This document shows positions 57,956 to 64,000 of a DNA stretch of 64,000 nucleotides, in pieces. Numbering within the stretch: the stretch's first letter is position 1; each line of letters starts with the position of its first letter. The stretch lies in the NCBI RefSeq assembly GCF_029227915.1, contig NC_079880.1, positions 25,723,501-25,787,500 on the forward strand. The letters are read 5' to 3'. Both the position numbers and the translations under genes were made by a program. The notes below the pieces were generated by a model. That model searched no databases. It saw only the letters and a list, made by a program, of their open reading frames with translations, and was not told where the DNA came from. The stretch is from Hydractinia symbiolongicarpus. Taxonomy: Eukaryota; Cnidaria; Hydrozoa; Anthoathecata; Hydractiniidae.

Positions 57956-59561
57956 CTCTTTTTTAAAAAACACAACCTTACAAGTGAGGTTTATCCAACG
58001 ACTGATTTGTACTTTCAAATTGGTTTCGGCTTTTATCCGAATTTCGGTAGCAACATTTTCAAGAGCCATTTATTTTACATAGCAACTTTTGTTTCTGCAG
58101 CGTGCATTTTATTTTTACTTTTAATGTGATTAGATCCTCCCCCCTCACGTAGGCAGAATTTCAATTGAGCGCATCGGAATAATATCATACTTCTTAAAAC
58201 AGGAAGTCACAAAGATTGACAATTCACCTTTAGCGACACATGACGATAATTATTGAAACTTACGATAATTACGACATGTGTCACTAGTGCCCGTAATTGC
58301 TGGAGGTTTATACCGTAATATTCTTTAACTTCTTTTTTTTCAATTGAAATGAAAAACAAAATTACTTCTCAATATCGACATAAAATGTGCGACATCACAG
58401 TTTAGTGTATACTATTTTTATATTTTTTTTAAATTTAGAACATGTCTTTTAATGTTTATTTTGAAAAATCATCAGCTGTTTGCTCTGGACACATAATTGC
58501 TTAAAGAAAACACATATAAAAAAGCTTCTTTTAGAAATTCAGTGTCAGAAATTTACTGACGTCATTTCCCTATTCGATGCTGTTTTTCTTCTTATTTTTC
58601 AACCCCAAATAAACTTTGCACGACACAATTATATTGTTTGAATTGGACATGCTTGTGAGGAAAGTCGTGCCTAAAAACGGCGTCAAAATGTAATATTTTT
58701 TCTTTACTTTATAAGATTAGGTTCCAAATTCCAAGAAAGTAAATATACAATAATATAAATAGATTTTCATAAATATTTCATAAACATAAAAATAGTTAAA
58801 GCCTCAAAAAAGATAAAAATGGCTGAAAAAAAATGCTATCAAAAAATTTATTTTTGATTAATAAAATAGGGAAGTCAGCCTACTTCTTTTTTTACTATCA
58901 ATAATTATTTAATAATTGGTATCACCATGAGAAATGATTTGAGCAATAAAAATGTGAAGTATAGAAGGATTAGAAACAGGAACCTTATATGTTTCGTCAG
59001 CACTTATTCCATTGCGCGTTTTTATATACTTATAACAAAGTTTGGAAAAGTTTCAATTCTAAAAGAAACGTGTAAAAGCCTATTTTATCGAACACTGGAT
59101 GTTTGTCGTGTGAACAATTTTTCCCGTCCTTTATCTAACAAAATCATATTGTTGTTTCTGTAAAATCCTTTAAATTATCTTGGAACTGAATTTCGCATGT
59201 TAAAATGCTTTTTTCGTTGCCAATGTGTAAGTACTAGCTGGTTGTAAACACGAGATTGCTGTTATGATTTCTACTGCCATAATACAGAAAACACACCAGT
59301 TTTTTCCCCTTTTTCCTTTCCTTTGTCTGTTTATTTATTTTTATTTTCCTTGTCAATAATTTATGTGTTTTTAAGTTATGCTGTGTAACTAACTTCGTTG
59401 TTTCACGTACCTTTTTGTCTTTTTTGAGACAGTTTATTACAATTACCACGACAATATTTAATTATTAAGAAAGAAATTTCAAGTAGAGAAGTTACTAGGT
59501 GCAACCGAAACAGCTAGCTGTGATTATAACTCGTGACTATTTTTATCCTTATAGTTCTTAC

Positions 59562-59715
59562 TAAAACTTTCCTTCTTTACCATGGTTATCTACTGCATCG
59601 GAATGGGAAAAATGAATTGTCTTAGACCAACATCCTATATCCTTTGATTTCTTCGGTTTCTCGCTGACACGCCACGCTTAGACGTGTAGGCGAAGAAGGC
59701 ACCTTTGTCACGAGG
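59562..59715. ncRNA. Candidate structured RNA block, copy 4
   Basis: Essentially identical to copy 1, including both stems. The surrounding U3 sequence is also nearly identical to U1 here, so this copy adds little independent evidence of selection. Confidence 0.4.
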
Positions 59716-60424
59716 CTTGACTGAATGACTGTAATGAAAATGCATATTCCATTGTGCAATAAATAAACTAATTTTTATTTTGCTTTTATAAATCTGAATT
59801 AAAAAATAATATGTATTTTATGTCAACCTCATAACGTTATGAAGGACACCACCGTCCTATATTAGTGTGGTATATATAAGAATGTGAAGTAAAATTAATA
59901 TTACAAGGTATTTACACGTTCCATTTCAAGTTGGTCATTTGAGTGACTTAAATATATGCTATTTTAATGCGTTTAGAGCCACTTCTGCGAAGCCAATCAG
60001 TAACGCGCATTTTTTTTCAATTTACTTAGTAACTTAGTAAGATTCAAATTTATCGCATGCGCTGAAGGCACTGTGTTTGTAGGTGTATAAAATTTGCTAT
60101 CAAAGCTAGCATTTCATCCGGAAGAAATTATAAGACGAATTTGTCACGGAGATCGTAGTTTTTAGGGGATTTTAGTCACGTTTGTCTTTCTTCTAAACAG
60201 AATTTTAGACCCATCACAGCTTCCGGACGCTCTCATTCTCTTCAACGGATTACGATCTTAATTCAATAAATCGAGGATGATTGTAAAAACATTCCGACAC
60301 ATTCCTCACGTGGTAATGATAAAGTTTTTTTAAGTAAGTGATAAAAAGTAAATTGAATTAAAAGATTTTGTCGATTACATTGTTAAAATTCATTTTCATT
60401 ATATTCTTATAGACAATATACATT

Positions 60425-60495
60425 ATTATTTTTAGGTAGGTTATTTTCGTACAGATATAAAACCAAAAGCAATTTTAGTGTAAGCATTATTGAAC
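60425..60495 (+). promoter_or_regulatory. Orphan copy of the gene A promoter (U3 end)
   Basis: TTTTTAGGTAGGTTATTTTC, then AGATATAAAACCAAAAGCAA, with TATAAAA at 60456-60462. No signal-peptide exon follows; the next gene A start is 2.6 kb downstream with its own promoter. Confidence 0.5.
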
Positions 60496-62976
60496 TGCAG
60501 TTGCGTTCATTGATCAGTGTGTTTTTAAAGAAAATCCTTTAGTCCAGTCATATAAGTACAAACTTTAATTAGAAAGGCACCCGTTGCTATTTTCTTCTGT
60601 CATTATATCCTTAGTTCACTTTTGCAGCATGGTTGTAAGCCGAACCGTTAAGGTATTTCAACTTTAGCTTGTTAAAGTGTCATGGCTTGTTTGATGCAAG
60701 TTATTTGGTGACGATACTAGACTAGACGGTGTAAGGTGCTCTAATTTTTGACTACAATGTGCATGAAAATCATCCCATATCGAATCGCGGTCACAAAAGG
60801 GAGGCAAATACGAGGAAACAGTTTCAAAAAAATATTAAAAATTAATTTAAAGTTGTCCGAAATTTGACAAAGCATGATATTTCAGCAATAACATGCTAAA
60901 AACATGACAGCATTCCAAATAGGAGAAAACATACTCATTTGCATGCCTCTGCTGTTATTATAGCAGATTAAGATTTTAAGTTTTAAATCTATAAAAGTGT
61001 TGAAGATTTAATGGTACTTCTTCTATGATATTAATCATTGTTCTATCCCGAACTGTTTTCCAACTTATATCAATTAGACCATTTCTTACACTTAATTCCA
61101 AGTTATGAACAACATTTCAGAAAGTTTATAAAGGCCACCGTAAGTATTGAAGATGATTAGCCGTTTTGTCATAAAAGAGCTACTCTTAAATTAACCTTTT
61201 CAGATCATAAAAGAACATATATAACATATATTGTAGATAATTTGTGACCCTGTTTTTTATAAAAAAAGGCAACATTCCGAATTTTGCCTTTTTTTATCCA
61301 AACATAACAGCTTTGTTGTCTAGGTATCTGGAAAGAATGCTTTCTCGCAAACATACCTTACGTTGGCGTGGCGCATCAGCACAATGTTAATCAATTTTTA
61401 AAAAAACTATCGATCAAAGAAACGATTTTGCTTGCCATAACAACGCACATAATAGTTTAAACTATAAATTTTAATTAAGGGTCAGAGAAAATTCAAAACA
61501 GAAGAGACAAACTTTTCTTAAAAGATTTAGACGAAAGACAACGTCGCACCGCGCGATAGCAAACTGTTTTTAAAATTGGTCAAAATATAAGTATATTTAG
61601 TGCTCCATAGGAGTTTTCATTAATTTCTTTTTCAAACAAGAACATAAATTATTCGATTTATTGGATTGGTGTAATTTCTTTTAATATGGCGAATAATAGT
61701 TTTTAACATGAGTGAAACTCACTTCATATTGGTATTGTTATCAGTTACGGTCCTGCGAAGGTGGTCCTTTTTCATTTAAAGCTACCATTTAAACTGGAGA
61801 TGCTGTGAAACTACTGCAACCGCTCAACTAGAAAACCACCTAACATATTAATCTAATTCTCAAGCTAAACTCTAAGCAAAAAAATCGATACACACGGTTA
61901 AACGAATGACCATTGCATTTGCAGCGAACGCTCTGCTGCAATGGTTTCAGTCAAAAAATATTAAAACATTATAAGATAATTTCTAAGGTATCAGTGACCA
62001 TTTCACTGGCTATCTCAGTCTAGTGGGGAAGAACAAGTTCGTTTACTTAACCTTTGTGTACATAAAAACTGTTATATATATGTAAAAATGTGATCACGAA
62101 AAAAGCTCAGGAGTATATAAGTTTCCTGTTTTAAATCCTTTTACACGTATTTACTATTTATATTATTGATTTTATATGGTGATATTTAGCAAAATTATAA
62201 TAGATAATACAATCCAAATTCATAAAAGAGGTGGGCAAGTTTCATTATTTTACGCGACATTATTTTTCATATCATTTTTAGTTTATTTTGTAGCCTGTCT
62301 ATGATTTCTTGACACTTAAAAAAGAAACAAGGATAATTTTTAGTTTAAAAGATATAAAAGGGTAAAATACTAAAATGCACCTGAAGAATGTCATCATGTT
62401 GCTCCAAAATTAAGCTTTTATTCAGAACTCAACAAGCACGGGGATAATCTATTTTAGGAACTACTTTTGAACAATTTATTTTTCTTGTTGTTGTTGTTGT
62501 TGTCATATAAGAAGTTAATAAAAAACCTCATTAAAAGTTTAGAAGTTTTAGGAACTATTTCGGGTACAAAGCTTGTTTCAGTTAAATTTTCCATTCCAAC
62601 TAAATTTTTGTCTAGGGCAAATCTCGATGAAATTTATATTTTTACCTTTTCTTTACATGCTTGCAAATTGATAATGTAACGCAGATTTAGTGGGAGTGGA
62701 AGAAAAGTCGTCAAAGATGTTAAACTTGTAGACAGTATACTGTATAAAGGAATAGTGAAATTACAAACAGAATACCCTGATGATGCAAAAGTTGCACGAC
62801 AAGTTTAGTTTGAATATCACTAAGATCAAATAAAAAGTAAATTGATTTAAATTGTAAAGTCATGCAATTTCTTAATAAAAGATTTTGTCGATTACATTGT
62901 TAAAATTTTTTTTTATTATATTCTTATAGACAATAGTACCTTATTATTATTTTTAGGTTAATTATTTCGGTATAGA

Positions 62977-62983
62977 TATAAAA
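62977..62983 (+). promoter_or_regulatory. TATA box of gene A4
   Basis: TATAAAA 76 bases upstream of the ATG, followed by the conserved CCAAAAGCAATTTCTGTGTC block that probably covers the transcription start. Confidence 0.6.
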
Positions 62984-63058
62984 CCAAAAGCAATTTCTGT
63001 GTCAGCATCAGTTAGTACATGGACTGCAGTTGTTTTTATAACGTATTGATATTTTAAA

Positions 63059-63705
63059 ATGTTTCGATCAATGCAAGTAAGATTTGCGTTGATTTTACTT
63101 ACCACATTCGAAGTTAGTTCAAAGGAATGCAAATTTCGAAAATGGTTGGGATGTTCTAGTAAACAACGAAACCTGTCACATAAAAGTACCACACTGTCTT
63201 ATACATGTAAGATTATAAATGTTTTATTTACTTCTTTTTTTTTCAGATATTTTATTCGTTAACATTAATGTTAATTTTATTAATTATAGATGCGAAAAAA
63301 ATAAGTATGGAAGCACGCGGCGACATAAAAAAAATACTGAAACTCCCAAATGCAAAAGAAAAGATTCAAACCGATAAAAAGAGCCAAGTATATGAAATAC
63401 GAACGTTGCCTTTAAATGGTGGTCAAATAAATCGTTTGCAATTGTCACATCGTTTTGAAAATGTAAACATTCTGGAAATTCAACAATCACAACGAACTAA
63501 ACGTGATAAGCGACAACAACATTTAAAACAAAAACAGATACTACAGAAGTCGCATCAACAATACTTGGTAGATCTGCAACAGCTGCAGTTGAAACTGCTG
63601 CTAGAACAAAAGCAACTAAAAAAAGAAAGAGAAGAAAAGCTAGTTCAACTGCAGTTACTACTGCTGCAAAAACGTCAACTGCAAAACGAACAGACGCAAC
63701 ACTAG
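63059..63705 (+). CDS. Gene A copy 4: intact secreted protein with C-x(7)-C motif and Gln-rich coiled coil
   Basis: Exon 1 (63059-63206) encodes a signal peptide (MFRSMQVRFALILLTTFEVS) and KECKFRKWLGCSSKQRN; donor GTAAGA. The phase-1 intron (63207-63289) has an earlier TTTCAG, but only the AG at 63288-63289 keeps frame. Exon 2 (63290-63705) reads AKKISMEARGDIKKILKLPN, then a Thr/Lys-rich linker, FENVNILEIQQSQRTKRDKR, and about 60 residues of heptads rich in Gln, Leu and Lys. The protein has 187 residues. Evidence: intact splice sites, TATA box, AATAAA at about 63950, and homologues in the other units and on the opposite strand. Family unknown; a secreted, disulfide-looped, coiled-coil-forming protein is inferred. 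W-x-G-C-S-S faintly recalls the start of a thrombospondin type 1 repeat, but the rest of that fold is missing. Confidence 0.72.
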
Positions 63706-64000
63706 CAAAGCTTGGTTGTAGCGACTTTTGCGTGACAAATGTCAACCGCATGTTGTTGTTATATTTTTAATATGTTTTCTTTTCAAAAAGTCAACTTAAT
63801 ATTCACTAAATTGGATCAGAATTAAACATGTAACAACGCACGTTTCTTTTGTCTATAACTAATTAATACAGAACATTAATGCTATTATAGCATCACGGAA
63901 TCCATGCTGGTAATGTATTATGAAGTGTCGTTTATTTAGTTTTAAAGTTTTCAATAAAGATAAAAGCGTTTAAATAATTAATTCAATTTTCAAATTTAAT

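Larger units (their letters stand above)
51253..60630 (+). repeat. Tandem array unit U3 (mosaic)
   Basis: About 9.4 kb containing gene A3 (broken), gene B3 (broken) and the stem-loop block. Its left and right parts resemble U1, but 56640-56990 follows U2 and is then partly repeated in U1 form from 57133. From 58.3 to 60.5 kb it is almost identical to U1 20.3-22.5 kb. Confidence 0.8.
60631..64000 (+). repeat. Tandem array unit U4 (left part)
   Basis: Starts with the same GGTTGTAAGCCGAACCGTTA and runs off the window end. It lacks the short Helitron-like insertion of U2/U3 and keeps U1-like sequence around 61740-62240. It contains the only intact gene A. Confidence 0.8.

Noticed and set aside
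1-64000. CRISPR arrays, bacterial operons, ribosomal RNA
   Set aside because: No regular spacer-repeat pattern, no rRNA sequence, and gene structure is eukaryotic throughout.

Overview
The window is eukaryotic, strongly AT-rich, intron-bearing and crowded with transposon remains. The mixture fits a cnidarian, probably hydrozoan, genome: THAP/YqaJ and PIF/Harbinger elements, Penelope-like reverse transcriptases, Tigger, BEL/Pao, an intronless class C GPCR, and short GT-AG introns. The organism is an inference; no single gene here fixes the species.

Left part (1-11.5 kb) is mostly transposon-derived. The 3' part of a PIF/Harbinger element (transposase tail, MADF-domain gene, terminal repeat, TTA target site) ends at 1437. 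The last five exons of an SR-like gene lie on the minus strand at 3004-3818. A PIF1-helicase relic follows, then a two-gene transposon at about 4928-8562 (THAP gene on plus, SAP-SWIM-YqaJ gene on minus, both broken). That element is interrupted by a poly(A)-tailed copy of a ubiquitin-specific protease. A Penelope-like RT relic and a DDE-transposase-like relic complete this part.

The main structure is a tandem array of roughly 9-11 kb units: U1 about 11.75-22.74 kb, U2 22.74-33.25 kb, a truncated unit 49.9-51.25 kb, U3 51.25-60.63 kb, and U4 from 60.63 kb past the window end. A full unit carries a convergent pair of two-exon genes, A on plus and B on minus. Both encode small secreted proteins with a signal peptide, a short C-x(7)-C motif around a Trp, and a long Gln/Leu/Lys-rich coiled coil. 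Of seven copies, three look intact (19.2 kb B, 29.6 kb B, 63.1 kb A) and four are broken in different ways. Each unit end also carries a strongly conserved block of about 150 bp with a two-part stem-loop, in which one copy has changes on both arms that restore pairing. I do not recognise the protein family or the RNA.

Between U2 and the truncated unit (33.3-49.9 kb) lies unrelated DNA. It holds a complete Tigger/pogo transposon with TA target sites (34507-37312) that carries both an intact transposase and a divergent intact HIRAN-domain gene. It also holds a BEL/Pao integrase relic, an intact 817-residue class C GPCR gene, a second RT relic and a 137-bp Helitron-like element.

The array shows active remodelling: mosaic units, a transposon present in some units and absent in others, orphan promoter copies, and several inverted repeats that are perfect in one unit but imperfect in its sisters.
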